Shown: one piece after another, positions 53,438-63,744 of the stretch
How positions within the stretch are numbered: position 1 is the first letter of the stretch
Layout: each line of letters opens with the position of its first letter
Source of the DNA: Mariniphaga sp963747515
GTDB taxonomy: Bacteria; Bacteroidota; Bacteroidia; Bacteroidales; Prolixibacteraceae
Length of the DNA: 64,000 bases
Direction of reading: 5' to 3'
Assembly (NCBI GenBank): GCA_963747515.1
Contig: CAVVFN010000003.1
Coordinates: forward strand, 310,001-374,000
Made by a program: the position numbers and the translations under genes
The notes under the pieces: model-generated
What the model saw: only the letters and a program-made list of their open reading frames with translations
Told to the model about the DNA's origin: nothing
The model's database searches: none

Positions 53438-55234
53438 TTATGAGAATTTACTTTTTAATTGAATGTCTTTCGAAAACATCATAGCCGTTTCAATCAGGGC
53501 AAGATGTGAATATGCCTGAGGAAAATTACCCAAAAGCCGTTTCGATTCGAAATCAATGTCTTCACTGAAAAGCCCAAGGTGATTGCTACAGGAAAGAATC
53601 TGGTCGAAAAGCTCTTTTGCCTGGTCATGTTCATCAATCTTTTCGAGTGCCTGAATCAACCAAAAGGTACATATGGTGAATGAAGAGGTAGGCAAACCAA
53701 AATCATCGCGATTCTTGTAACGGTACATAAGGCCGTTACGGCTTAAATCACGCTGGGTTGCCTTTACTGTACTTATAAATTTTGGATCTTTGGCATCAAT
53801 TAAGCCATATGCTTCCATTAAAAGGGTTGATGCGTCCAGATCGTCCGATCCATATGACTGGGTGAAAGACTGAACTGTTTCACTCCAGCCTTTATTAAAT
53901 ATATCTTCTTTTATTTTGTCACGTAAAAGTTCCCATTTTCTGGCATATTCATCCCGCTTAATAAGTTCTGCAACTTTTATAGCCCTGTCTATTGCTACCC
54001 AGCATAAAAGTTTGGAAAATACAAAATGCCGCTGTTCTGTTCTTATTTCCCATATTCCACGATCCGGTTTTTTCCAGTTTTTTCTTACTGTACGAACAAT
54101 ACTGCGGGTAATGGTCCATAATTCTTCACTATTCTGCAATGAAACTTCAAACAGTTTAAATTGCTGATAAATTACATCCATCAGGATTCCATAGATATCG
54201 TGTTGTTTTTGCTTGTATGCAGCATTGCCAATCCTTACAGGTGCACTGTTTTCATAACCAGATAAGTGAGTAAGAATATGTTCCTTCAGGTTTTTTTCCT
54301 TATTTATGCCGTACATAATCTGAATCTTTTCATCCTTATCCGAAACCACATCTATAATAAAACTCAAAAAATGCTCGGCACTTTTCCAGTGACCAATCTT
54401 TGTCATTATTTTAATAACCATGGAAGCATCACGCAGCCAGCAGAATCGATAATCCCAATTTCTGATTTCTCCAAGTGTTTCGGGAAGTGAAGTAGTTGCA
54501 GCCGCAAGCACAGCACCCGTTTTTTCGTACATCAGCAATTTTAAAACCAGGGCACTTCGCACAATTTCCTTATTGTAGCTGCTGAAGCGATGTGTTTCTT
54601 CTGTCCAGTTAAGCCAATAAACTTTCGTTCTCTGAAGTTTAAGGTATGCACGTTCTACGTCTTGTTTCATTAACTTCTGATTGTAACTGATGAGAAAAAA
54701 CTCATTATTTTCGAGTTCTATTTCTTCGCCGTTGATAACCTTCTTCTTGTCGATACTTGTATATAAATAAAGCGAATCGTATGAGGCGGTTGTTGTAAAG
54801 CTTTTAATGAAATCTTTTCGTTCCTCGGTTACCGTTTTTGCTACTGCATATTCAAGTTTGGGGTTGTAAAGAACTCTGAACCGTGGCTTACCTGATTTAT
54901 ATTTTATGTAACGAATGATATCGGGGGGGGAATAAGTTGATTGCCTGCCATTATGAAAATAGTAACGGGGCATAAAGTCAATTACCTCAAATGCATCATT
55001 TCCATTTGAAAATCGAGTAGACAGGATATTTGTTTTTGGTAAATATTTTTGCGAAATCGTATATTCATCGTCCGTTACAATTTCAAAACTTCCACCTTCT
55101 TTATTATCTAATAATTTGGCAAATACAGAGGCTGAATCAAAAATAGGCAAACACAGCCATTCCATTGCTCCTGATTTTGAGATAAGCGCTGCACTGCTGC
55201 AATTGCCAATGATTCCATAATCCAGGTTTATCAT
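53438..55234 (-). CDS. Glycoside hydrolase family 15 (glucoamylase/trehalase-like)
   Basis: Inverting alpha-glucosidase with no signal peptide, so cytoplasmic. The N-terminal beta domain starts LDYGIIGNCSSAALISKSGAMEWLCLP. The (alpha/alpha)6 domain (~residues 220-590) has RNWDYRFCWLRDASM, the general acid Glu in PDRGIWEIR and the base region GLFSEDIDFESKRLLGNFPQAYSHLALI. Some GH15 enzymes are trehalases (mycobacteria, archaea). This one is divergently paired with a trehalose-6-phosphate synthase/phosphatase fusion 70 bp away, so trehalose is a likely substrate, with short maltooligosaccharides as alternatives. A 1,4-alpha-glucan role is not excluded. Confidence 0.88.
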   Translation of the reverse strand: MINLDYGIIGNCSSAALISKSGAMEWLCLPIFDSASVFAKLLDNKEGGSFEIVTDDEYTISQKYLPKTNILSTRFSNGNDAFEVIDFMPRYYFHNGRQSTYSPPDIIRYIKYKSGKPRFRVLYNPKLEYAVAKTVTEERKDFIKSFTTTASYDSLYLYTSIDKKKVINGEEIELENNEFFLISYNQKLMKQDVERAYLKLQRTKVYWLNWTEETHRFSSYNKEIVRSALVLKLLMYEKTGAVLAAATTSLPETLGEIRNWDYRFCWLRDASMVIKIMTKIGHWKSAEHFLSFIIDVVSDKDEKIQIMYGINKEKNLKEHILTHLSGYENSAPVRIGNAAYKQKQHDIYGILMDVIYQQFKLFEVSLQNSEELWTITRSIVRTVRKNWKKPDRGIWEIRTEQRHFVFSKLLCWVAIDRAIKVAELIKRDEYARKWELLRDKIKEDIFNKGWSETVQSFTQSYGSDDLDASTLLMEAYGLIDAKDPKFISTVKATQRDLSRNGLMYRYKNRDDFGLPTSSFTICTFWLIQALEKIDEHDQAKELFDQILSCSNHLGLFSEDIDFESKRLLGNFPQAYSHLALIETAMMFSKDIQLKSKFS

Positions 55235-55251
55235 TTGTAGATGTTTTTCCG

Positions 55252-55259
55252 TACCTTTG
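55252..55259 (+). promoter_or_regulatory. -7 promoter box (TACCTTTG) for the trehalose enzyme
   Basis: An exact TAnnTTTG match 44 bp before the ATG at 55304. A TTTG at 55234-55237 is only 14 nt upstream, shorter than the known spacing, so the -33 element is unclear. Confidence 0.45.
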
Positions 55260-55303
55260 AAAGATAGTTAATATAATTTTTGGCGAACAAATATAAAAAA
55301 ACT

Positions 55304-57517
55304 ATGAGTCGATTTCTAATAATTTCAAATAGATTACCTGTTCAACTTAATTTATCCGAAAACAACATTGATGTTACTCCCAGTGTAGGAGGGTTGGCCA
55401 CTGGTATGATGTCGGTGAGTAAATCGTTCAATAGCTTGTGGATTGGTTGGTCAGGCATCGACAACGATAAACTTTCAGGCAAACAGCAAGATTTGGTAAG
55501 TCGGGCTCTTGAGAATGAAAAATGTGTAGACGTGCATCTTACCCAGCAAGAAGTAGAACTTTATTATGAAGGTTTCAGCAATAAAACCATTTGGCCGCTG
55601 TTCCATTATTTTAATCAGTTTGTTCATTATGACGATGATCAATGGCAGGCATATAAAAAAGTAAATCAAAAATTTGCTGATGTAATTGCTGAAAATATGG
55701 AAGGAGTGGATAAAATCTGGATTCACGACTACCATCTTCTTTTATTACCTCAAATGGTGAAACAACGTTTTCCCAATACCACAATTGGTTTTTTTCTTCA
55801 TATCCCTTTCCCTTCATACGAGTTGTTTCGCATATTACCATGGAGAACTGAAATTATAAATGGAATGTTGGGAGCAGATTTGCTTGGTTTTCATGCTTTT
55901 GATTACGAACGGCATTTTATGAGTGCTGTGCGCCGCCTTCTGGGTTACGATATAAATATTAATGAAATTAACCTTCCGCGACGGATTGTAAAAGTAGATA
56001 ATTTCCCAATGGGTATAGATTACGATAAATTTCACAATTCAGCAATCGAATCGCAAGGGCGGTCGGTTCGTGAAAAATCGGAAGTTCGGAAACAACTTGA
56101 AAGATATTACCTGCTTTACCCTGAAACCAAATTTATTCTTTCCATCGATCGGCTTGATTATACCAAGGGGTTAATTAACAGATTGGATGCTTTTGAATAT
56201 TTTCTTAAGGAATATCCTGAATACCGGGACAAAGTGATACTGGTGTTATTGGCTGTGCCTTCCCGAATCGGGGTGGAACAATACCAGCAAATGAAGAGTG
56301 AAGTAGATGAGACTGTGGGAAGAATAAATGGAGAATTTTCATCAATTAACCGTACTCCTATCTGGTATTTCTATCGTTCAATGCCTTTCGAAAACCTGGT
56401 TGATTTATATAATTATTGCGAAATCGCCTTGATTACTCCAATACGTGATGGGATGAATCTTGTTGCCAAAGAATTTGTTGCATCAAAAACTGATGGCAGA
56501 GGTGTTCTCATTTTAAGTGAAATGGCCGGAGCTTCCAAAGAGATGAGTGAAGCAATAATAATTAACCCTAACAATAAAGCTCAGATTGCTCAGGCAATCA
56601 AAAGGGCCATAGAAATGCCACTTGAAGAGCAGATGGAAAGAAATACGGTCCTTCAAAAAAGATTAAAACGCTACAACATTGAAAAATGGGCAACCGATTT
56701 TTTAAATGCTTTAGACAAAGTTCGCCAAAATGAACAGAAATACCTTGCTAAAAAAATTACAGAAACAAATAAGAACAGGATTATTGAGGATTTAAATTTA
56801 TCGAGAAACCGTATCTTTTTTCTCGACTACGATGGAACACTCATTGGTTTCGAGGATAATCCGCAACATGCCAAACCTGATGATGAGTTATATTCCTTGC
56901 TTGATAAGTTGGCTGAAAATCCTGATAACAGGGTAGTGCTCATCAGTGGTCGTGACAGAAAAACTTTTGAAGAGTGGTTTGGAGATAAACCATATACCTT
57001 GATAGTTGAGCATGGGGTGTGGATTCGTTCTGCAGGCAGTGAATGGGAAATGATAGAACCATTAGATGATTCGTGGAAAGAAAGCATTCGATCTTCACTT
57101 GAATTTTATGTCGATCGTACTCCGGGGTCATTTGTGGAAGAAAAAAACTACAGCCTTGTTTGGCATTATCGGAAAGCCGATCCCGAGCTTGGTTTGAACC
57201 GTGCAATTGAACTAAAGGATGAATTAACCAGTCTTGTAGCAAACCTGAATCTTGAAATTCTGGAAGGAAATAAAGTGATAGAAATAAAAAACAGGGGAAT
57301 TAATAAAGGCAGAGCAGCTCAAAGATTGCTTCAGTTAAATCCTGCCGAAAAAATTATTGCTATCGGAGACGACTGGACCGATGAATTTTTATTCTCGGCA
57401 ATCCCTTCCAATGCCATCACTATAAAAGTTGGTATGGCCAATACGCTCGCAGGTTATAAAGTGGAAAACCATGAGGAGGTTCGTGATTTTTTGAAAAAAA
57501 TTGCAGGCTATAAATAG
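55304..57517 (+). CDS. otsAB: Trehalose-6-phosphate synthase/phosphatase fusion
   Basis: Makes trehalose from UDP-glucose and glucose 6-phosphate in two steps. Residues ~1-480 are the GT20 synthase: LIISNRLPVQLN, VGGLATGMM, WIGWSGID, IWIHDYHLLLLPQ, FFLHIPFPSYELFR, LDYTKGLINR and TPIRDGMNLVAKEFVA. Residues ~505-737 are the HAD phosphatase: FLDYDGTLIGF (catalytic Asp-x-Asp), VLISGRDRKTF, VEHGVWIR and AIGDDWTDEF. ATG 55304 opens MSRFLIISNRLP; a TTG 24 bp upstream is less likely. It is divergent from the GH15 gene, so making and breaking trehalose may be controlled together, probably for osmotic protection. Confidence 0.95.
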   Translation: MSRFLIISNRLPVQLNLSENNIDVTPSVGGLATGMMSVSKSFNSLWIGWSGIDNDKLSGKQQDLVSRALENEKCVDVHLTQQEVELYYEGFSNKTIWPLFHYFNQFVHYDDDQWQAYKKVNQKFADVIAENMEGVDKIWIHDYHLLLLPQMVKQRFPNTTIGFFLHIPFPSYELFRILPWRTEIINGMLGADLLGFHAFDYERHFMSAVRRLLGYDININEINLPRRIVKVDNFPMGIDYDKFHNSAIESQGRSVREKSEVRKQLERYYLLYPETKFILSIDRLDYTKGLINRLDAFEYFLKEYPEYRDKVILVLLAVPSRIGVEQYQQMKSEVDETVGRINGEFSSINRTPIWYFYRSMPFENLVDLYNYCEIALITPIRDGMNLVAKEFVASKTDGRGVLILSEMAGASKEMSEAIIINPNNKAQIAQAIKRAIEMPLEEQMERNTVLQKRLKRYNIEKWATDFLNALDKVRQNEQKYLAKKITETNKNRIIEDLNLSRNRIFFLDYDGTLIGFEDNPQHAKPDDELYSLLDKLAENPDNRVVLISGRDRKTFEEWFGDKPYTLIVEHGVWIRSAGSEWEMIEPLDDSWKESIRSSLEFYVDRTPGSFVEEKNYSLVWHYRKADPELGLNRAIELKDELTSLVANLNLEILEGNKVIEIKNRGINKGRAAQRLLQLNPAEKIIAIGDDWTDEFLFSAIPSNAITIKVGMANTLAGYKVENHEEVRDFLKKIAGYK

Positions 57518-57722
57518 AAATATAAAAGGCAGGAAGAGTTAATTGTTTTTTGCACTGTAAATTTTATTTTCTCTTTAATAGAATTGCTACAACCCGGTTG
57601 CTCTTGAATTTGGCATTGAAAATTCTGGTAACAAAAGATTAATGCTTGGTTGTGAAAAATAAAATACTATGATATCATAATGAATTGCAACAAAAAGAGC
57701 GCAACTGATTTTTTTCAAGCTT

Positions 57723-59171
57723 TCAAAACTGAAAATATATGAATTGTTGCTCCTGCCCGCCAGCCCATAAAATCACAATTATTATTGAATAGTAGAGTGC
57801 ATAACGATAGGGTTTTTTTAATCTTACATTTAATTCTGCAATAGCATAGGGTTGTTCTCGTCCCATCCATTCCACGATGAGAAAAATAATGATAAGAATT
57901 AAGACTGTTAAAGCTTTTTTGCTGTCATGGAATACAGGAACAGTAAATAAGGATTTTGAAAAAATTCCGCCAAGGTAATCTATTGCATGACTTAAATTTT
58001 GAGCCCTAAAAAAAATCCAGGCCAAAACAACAAGACCAAAGGTTACCATCATGTTAAAAGCCTCTTTTAGCGATGGCAGGTATTTACCTTTTGCCACAAC
58101 GTCAAGATTTTTCCGGTTGTTGTTTGTCAGGAGAAGAGGTAAAAAGAAGAGCGCATTTAAGGCTCCCCAGATAATGAATGTCCAGTTTGCACCGTGCCAA
58201 AAACCGCTGACAACAAAAATAATAAACGTATTTCTGATCTTCATTCCTGTTCCCCCACGACTTCCTCCCAAGGGGATATATAAATAATCTCTGAACCAGG
58301 TTGAAAGGGAAATGTGCCATCGTCTCCAGAATTCAGCGATATCTCTTGAAAAATAGGGATAGGCAAAATTTTGCATCAGATTAAAACCAAATAACCTTGC
58401 AGTCCCTATGGCAATATCTGAATACCCGGAAAAATCACCATAAATCTGTAAAGCAAAAAACAGGGCGCCAAACAAGAGTACACTGCCTGAGTAAGAGTCG
58501 GAATTGTTGAAGATTTCATTGGCAAATAAGGCGCAGTTATCTGCTATTACTATTTTCTTAAATAACCCCCATAATATCTGCCGCATTCCATTAACTGCAC
58601 TGGCGTAATTGAATGAATGTTTTATCATGAACTGTGGCAGTAAATTTTTAGCACGTTCTATTGGTCCCGCAACTAATTGCGGAAAAAAACTTACAAATGC
58701 AGCAAATGCTAAAAAATCGCGGGTTGGTTTGAATTTTCTGTTGTATACATCAATGGTGTAACTTAACGTCTGAAATGTGTAGAAACTAATTCCCACAGGG
58801 AGAATAATATCCAGGGTATTAAAACCCAGCACTACCTGAAGACCAGGAGCAACATCATAGAGGGAATCCAAAAAAAAGTTGAAATACTTAAAAACACCTA
58901 AAAGCCCAATATTTATAAAAATGCTGGTCCATAACAGCATTTTTCTTTTAGTGGAATTGTTTTGATTTGATAAAGTAATACCTATGGTATAATCAACTAA
59001 TGTGCTAAAAAGTATAAGAGATAAAAAACGCCAGTCCCACCAACCATAAAAGAAATAGCTTGCAATTACAAGAAACAGATTTCTGGTCTTGATGCTTTTA
59101 TTAGCAATAAACCAATAAAGAAAAAATACGATTGGCAAAAAGATGGCAAATTCGATTGAATTAAAAAGCAT
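57723..59171 (-). CDS. MBOAT-family O-acyltransferase (AlgI/DltB-like)
   Basis: A 482-residue multi-helix membrane enzyme that moves acyl groups, usually acetyl, across the membrane to extracellular polymers. It has YFFYGWWDWRF, PVGISFYTFQTLSYTIDVY, FFPQLVAGPIERA, DFSGYSDIAIGTARLFGF, AEFWRRWHISLSTWFRDYLY and the active-site His in SGFWHGANWTF. No partner SGNH/AlgJ-like gene is in view (the neighbour is a secA on the other strand), so the polymer is unknown. Full length for the family. Confidence 0.9.
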   Translation of the reverse strand: MLFNSIEFAIFLPIVFFLYWFIANKSIKTRNLFLVIASYFFYGWWDWRFLSLILFSTLVDYTIGITLSNQNNSTKRKMLLWTSIFINIGLLGVFKYFNFFLDSLYDVAPGLQVVLGFNTLDIILPVGISFYTFQTLSYTIDVYNRKFKPTRDFLAFAAFVSFFPQLVAGPIERAKNLLPQFMIKHSFNYASAVNGMRQILWGLFKKIVIADNCALFANEIFNNSDSYSGSVLLFGALFFALQIYGDFSGYSDIAIGTARLFGFNLMQNFAYPYFSRDIAEFWRRWHISLSTWFRDYLYIPLGGSRGGTGMKIRNTFIIFVVSGFWHGANWTFIIWGALNALFFLPLLLTNNNRKNLDVVAKGKYLPSLKEAFNMMVTFGLVVLAWIFFRAQNLSHAIDYLGGIFSKSLFTVPVFHDSKKALTVLILIIIFLIVEWMGREQPYAIAELNVRLKKPYRYALYYSIIIVILWAGGQEQQFIYFQF

Positions 59172-59568
59172 TTTTTATTTTGAATTATGATTTGTATTAA
59201 TTTTATATAACAGCATTTACATTTTACTTGTGTATTTTCATTTTTACATTGGATAATCTGGTGTATTGTGAAATATTAACCTTTCAGGAAGAAAAAAAGT
59301 TCACATTCATTCGATGAATCAATCCTAAATTTACAGTTAAAAAAAGGAAAGAATACAATTGATCTACGACCTTTTAATTTTTGAAAATAGGATTCTACAG
59401 GGACTTATAAACAAATGCATAGCTCTTCATAGTTGCTACCCGACAGTTTATAAACTGGGCAGATATTAATCGGGAATCATAAAGCAAAAGAGACTTTTTC
59501 TTGAAAAATTATAGGGTTAAGCCCTTACAATTGATTACATTTGCAGGTGTTTTTATAAAAAGATAAAT
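59172..59568. other. Divergent intergenic region MBOAT/secA
   Basis: AT-rich. Holds a -7 box for secA (TACATTTG, 59536-59543) 25 bp before the ATG, and a perfect 14-bp palindrome CAGTTTATAAACTG (59444-59457) of unknown role. No ORF or RNA recognised. Confidence 0.4.
59536..59543 (+). promoter_or_regulatory. -7 promoter box (TACATTTG) for secA
   Basis: Exact TAnnTTTG match, 25 bp upstream of the secA ATG. No convincing -33 element at the expected spacing. Confidence 0.45.
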
Positions 59569-62500
59569 ATGGCATTTGTAACAAAAATACTTGGGAAAAT
59601 TCTTGGAAATAAATCGGAACGTGATATTAAGGAAACAGCTCCATTAATAGAGCTGATTAAACTTGAATATAAGCGTCTGACGGTAATGTCAAATGATGAA
59701 TTACGTGATGAAACCGACAAGCTGAGAGTAATTATAAAAGAACGGATTAAACCGGAAGAAGAAAATATTGCAGAACTGAAAGAAGCAGTTGAAGAAGCCG
59801 AGATACAGGATAGTGAAAAGATATATGAGCAAATTGATAAACTGGAAGAAGTTATTCTTCAAAAAATAGAGGATGTATTAAATGAAGTACTTCCTGTAGC
59901 TTTTGCCATTGTTAAAGATACTGCCCGTCGTTTTCTGGAAAATGAAACTTTGGAAGTTACAGCCAGGCAATACGATCGTGATTTGGCTTCAACCCGCGCA
60001 AGTATATCCATCAAAGATGATAAGGCTTTCTGGAAGAACAGTTGGATTGCCGGAGGAAATGAGATTACCTGGGATATGATACATTACGATGTTCAGCTTA
60101 TTGGAGGGGTTGTTCTTCATCAGGGTAAAATTGCTGAAATGGCAACAGGGGAGGGAAAAACACTTGTGGCTACGCTGCCTGTTTTTCTGAATGCCCTGGG
60201 GGGCAGGGGAGTGCACCTGGTAACTGTGAACGATTATCTTTCAAAACGTGATGCTGAGTGGATGGGACCCATTTATGAATTTCATGGACTTACTGTAGAT
60301 TGCATCGATAAACACCAACCAAATTCTGAAGCCCGTCGGAAAGCTTATAATGCAGATATCACCTATGGAACCAATAACGAATTTGGTTTTGATTACCTTC
60401 GTGATAATATGTCGATTAATCCGGAAGACCTTGTTCAGCGTAAGCATCATTATGCCATTGTGGATGAGGTAGACTCTGTGCTCATTGACGATGCCCGGAC
60501 ACCGCTTATTATATCAGGGCCTGTTCCAAAAGGTGATCACCAGCAGTTTGAAGAACTTAAGTCTTATGTGGAAAAACTTTATAAGGCTCAGAGGGATGAA
60601 GTGAACCGTATTTTTATTGAAGCAAAACGCTTGCTGACAAAAGAAAATATGACGGATGATGAACGAAAGGAAGGTGGTTTGTTGTTGCTAAGGGCCTATA
60701 AGGGATTGCCAAAAAATAAGTCAATCATTAAGTTCCTGAGTGAGGAAGGAATGAAAAACCTCATGACCAAAACAGAGAATTATTACATGCAGGATAACAA
60801 TAAGAATATGTATATTGTTACCGATCCGCTCTATTTTGTAATCGAGGAGAAACAAAATTCTGTAGAACTTACCGACAAGGGAATTGATTTAATTTCAGAA
60901 GGTTTTGATGATCCTGATTTTTTTATATTACCCGATATGGGAGCAGTACTGGCGGAAATCGAAAATGCAGGACTTTCACCGGAGGAGCTTCAGCAAAAGA
61001 AAGATAGTCTGCTTCAGGATTATGCTGTAAAATCAGAGCGCGTACATACCATTAATCAATTGCTTAAAGCATATACCATGTTTGAAAAAGATGTGGAATA
61101 CGTGGTAATTGACAATAAGGTTAAAATTGTAGATGAGCAAACCGGGCGAATTATGGAAGGACGTCGCTATTCCGATGGATTACATCAGGCAATTGAAGCC
61201 AAGGAACGTGTTAAAGTGGAAGCAGCTACTCAAACCTTTGCAACCGTTACCCTTCAGAATTACTTCCGTATGTATCATAAGCTGGCCGGAATGACCGGAA
61301 CTGCCGAAACCGAAGCCGGTGAGTTCTGGGATATATATAAGCAAGAGGTGGTTGTTATTCCCACCAACAAACCTGTAGTTCGGGACGATCGTGAGGACTT
61401 TGTATTTAAAACCAAGCGCGAAAAATATAATTCAGTTATTGACGAAATTGTTGAATTAAATAAATTAGGGAGGCCTGTTCTGGTAGGTACCACGTCTGTT
61501 GAAATATCAGAGTTGTTGAGCAGGATGCTTAAAATCAGAGGGATAAAACATAACGTGTTGAATGCGAAAATGCACGCACGTGAAGCCGAAATTGTTGCTG
61601 AGGCAGGTCGATCAGGTGCCGTTACCATTGCTACCAACATGGCCGGCCGTGGTACCGACATAAAATTATCGCCTGAAGTTAAAAAAGCCGGTGGGCTTGC
61701 AATTATTGGTACCGAAAGGCACGATTCACGAAGAGTCGACCGGCAGTTGAGGGGCCGTGCAGGAAGACAGGGAGACCCCGGCTCATCTCAGTTTTATGTG
61801 TCTCTTGAAGATGATCTGATGCGTTTGTTTGGTTCCGACCGCATATCGGGAATTATGGATAAACTGGGATTGAAAGAAGGTGAAGTTATTCAGCATTCAA
61901 TGATTTCAAAATCGATAGAACGAGCCCAAAGAAAAGTGGAAGAAAATAATTTTGGCATTCGAAAACGACTGCTGGAATATGATGATGTAATGAATTCTCA
62001 ACGTGAAGTTATCTATAAGAAAAGAAAACATGCCTTATTCGGTGAACGACTGGATGCGGATTTATTGAATATGATGTATGATTCTGTGGAAGATCTTGTT
62101 ACTGAATATTATGGAACCGATCAGTTTGAAGATTTCAATATGGAACTGATGCGTCTGTTGTCAATGGAGTCGCCTGTCGCGGAGGAGGATTTTAAAAAAC
62201 TCATACCTTCGGAAATATCGCAGCGTATTTATGACAAAATGATCGACGGATACAAACGAAAAGTGCAAACCATATCAAAACAGGCTTACCCGGTTATAAA
62301 AAATGTGTATGAAACAAAATCACAGGTATATAAAAATATCGTAGTTCCTATTTCCGATGGAAAACGTGTTTTTCAAATAATTTGTAACCTCGAGTATGCG
62401 TATCAGAATAAAGGAAAGGAACTGGTTAAATCCTACCAAAAGCAAATAATGCTGAATACTATTGACAATGCATGGAAGGAACAGCTTAGAGAAATGGATG

Positions 62501-62886
62501 ATTTAAAACAATCGGTTCAAAATGCCACCTACGAGCAGAAAGATCCCTTACTGATATACAAGTTCGAATCCTTTAATTTGTTTAAAATATTGATAAATAA
62601 AGTGAATAAGGATGTGGTGGGTACCTTAATGAAAGGACACATACCTATTCAGAACTCCGACCAGATAAGGCAGGCAGAAGAAAGAAAACGGACCGATATG
62701 AGTAAGTATAAAACCCAGAAATCGGATATGCCTGGAGTTGAAAACCCCATGCAGGGAGCTACTGCCCAATCCTCAGAACGCGCCAAACCCCAGCCGGTAA
62801 GGGTTGAGAAAAAGGTAGGACGGAACGATCCTTGTCCCTGCGGCAGTGGTAAAAAATTTAAACATTGTCATGGAAGAGGTGCTTAA
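59569..62886 (+). CDS. secA: Preprotein translocase motor ATPase SecA
   Basis: Drives proteins through SecYEG using ATP. At 1,105 residues it has the extra length of Bacteroidetes SecA. Motifs are MATGEGKTLVATLPVFL (Walker A), AIVDEVDSVLIDDARTPLIISG (Walker B), TIATNMAGRGTDIKL, LRGRAGRQGDPGSSQF (motif VI) and the C-terminal zinc-binding CPCGSGKKFKHCH that contacts SecB or the ribosome. Relative to E. coli, extra residues lie near ~65-95 and after the Walker B region (~310-400). It is followed 39 bp later by lgt on the same strand, so envelope protein export and lipoprotein maturation are linked. Confidence 0.96.
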   Translation: MAFVTKILGKILGNKSERDIKETAPLIELIKLEYKRLTVMSNDELRDETDKLRVIIKERIKPEEENIAELKEAVEEAEIQDSEKIYEQIDKLEEVILQKIEDVLNEVLPVAFAIVKDTARRFLENETLEVTARQYDRDLASTRASISIKDDKAFWKNSWIAGGNEITWDMIHYDVQLIGGVVLHQGKIAEMATGEGKTLVATLPVFLNALGGRGVHLVTVNDYLSKRDAEWMGPIYEFHGLTVDCIDKHQPNSEARRKAYNADITYGTNNEFGFDYLRDNMSINPEDLVQRKHHYAIVDEVDSVLIDDARTPLIISGPVPKGDHQQFEELKSYVEKLYKAQRDEVNRIFIEAKRLLTKENMTDDERKEGGLLLLRAYKGLPKNKSIIKFLSEEGMKNLMTKTENYYMQDNNKNMYIVTDPLYFVIEEKQNSVELTDKGIDLISEGFDDPDFFILPDMGAVLAEIENAGLSPEELQQKKDSLLQDYAVKSERVHTINQLLKAYTMFEKDVEYVVIDNKVKIVDEQTGRIMEGRRYSDGLHQAIEAKERVKVEAATQTFATVTLQNYFRMYHKLAGMTGTAETEAGEFWDIYKQEVVVIPTNKPVVRDDREDFVFKTKREKYNSVIDEIVELNKLGRPVLVGTTSVEISELLSRMLKIRGIKHNVLNAKMHAREAEIVAEAGRSGAVTIATNMAGRGTDIKLSPEVKKAGGLAIIGTERHDSRRVDRQLRGRAGRQGDPGSSQFYVSLEDDLMRLFGSDRISGIMDKLGLKEGEVIQHSMISKSIERAQRKVEENNFGIRKRLLEYDDVMNSQREVIYKKRKHALFGERLDADLLNMMYDSVEDLVTEYYGTDQFEDFNMELMRLLSMESPVAEEDFKKLIPSEISQRIYDKMIDGYKRKVQTISKQAYPVIKNVYETKSQVYKNIVVPISDGKRVFQIICNLEYAYQNKGKELVKSYQKQIMLNTIDNAWKEQLREMDDLKQSVQNATYEQKDPLLIYKFESFNLFKILINKVNKDVVGTLMKGHIPIQNSDQIRQAEERKRTDMSKYKTQKSDMPGVENPMQGATAQSSERAKPQPVRVEKKVGRNDPCPCGSGKKFKHCHGRGA

Positions 62887-62925
62887 ATAAAGCGGATTGC
62901 ATTACTTATATAAAAATAAGCCAAA

Positions 62926-63744
62926 ATGATACATTTTCTGAATTACATCCAATGGAATGTAAGCCCCGAAATCTTTAATCTGGGTCCCCTGTCAATTCGT
63001 TGGTATGGGTTGTTGTTTGCAACAGGATTTCTTATTGCCTATTATATTGGCGAAAAAATGCTAAAGTCGGAAAATGTACCACAGAAATGGATCGATTCCC
63101 TTTTCTTTTACATTATAATTGCAACTATCCTCGGTGCCCGGCTGGGTCATGTTTTTTTCTACGGTTGGGATTATTATTCACAAAATCCGGGGGAAATACT
63201 GAAAGTCTGGCATGGCGGTCTTGCCAGTCATGGTGGTGCTTTGGGTATTTTTATTGCCCTATTGATTTATTCAAAACTCATTACCAAACGAAATGTATTC
63301 TGGACTATCGACAGGGTAGTAGTGCCCACAGCGTTGGTGGCAGCTTTTATCCGGCTGGGGAATCTTATGAATTCTGAGATATACGGAATACAAACTTCCC
63401 TTCCCTGGGGTTTCATTTTTGAACGAAATAATGAGGTGGTTCCAAAACATCCCACCCAAATTTATGAGGCTCTGGCTTATCTGTTAACTTTTGGAATTCT
63501 TATGCACCTTTATTGGCGCACACGGGCAAAATATAAACAAGGTTTCCTTACAGGTGTGCTGTTTATTTTTGTTTTCACTGCCCGTTTTCTAATCGAATTT
63601 ATTAAGGAAGATCAGGAAGGATTTGAGGCCACTATGACACTAAACATGGGACAATGGTTAAGTATTCCTTTTATTTTGACAGGAATTTATCTTGTGGTGA
63701 GGGCAAAAAAACAACCCGAAAAACATTATAAGAATAAAGGTTGA
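62926..63744 (+). CDS. lgt: Prolipoprotein diacylglyceryl transferase
   Basis: Adds diacylglycerol to the lipobox cysteine of prolipoproteins in the inner membrane, the first step of lipoprotein maturation. The 272-residue, seven-helix protein has LSIRWYGLLFATGFL (conserved Arg-Trp-Tyr-Gly), GARLGHVFFY, HGGLASHGGALG and the signature RLGNLMNSEIYG, with HPTQIYEA and RFLIEFIKEDQ near the C-terminus. It is likely co-transcribed with secA. Confidence 0.95.
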   Translation: MIHFLNYIQWNVSPEIFNLGPLSIRWYGLLFATGFLIAYYIGEKMLKSENVPQKWIDSLFFYIIIATILGARLGHVFFYGWDYYSQNPGEILKVWHGGLASHGGALGIFIALLIYSKLITKRNVFWTIDRVVVPTALVAAFIRLGNLMNSEIYGIQTSLPWGFIFERNNEVVPKHPTQIYEALAYLLTFGILMHLYWRTRAKYKQGFLTGVLFIFVFTARFLIEFIKEDQEGFEATMTLNMGQWLSIPFILTGIYLVVRAKKQPEKHYKNKG

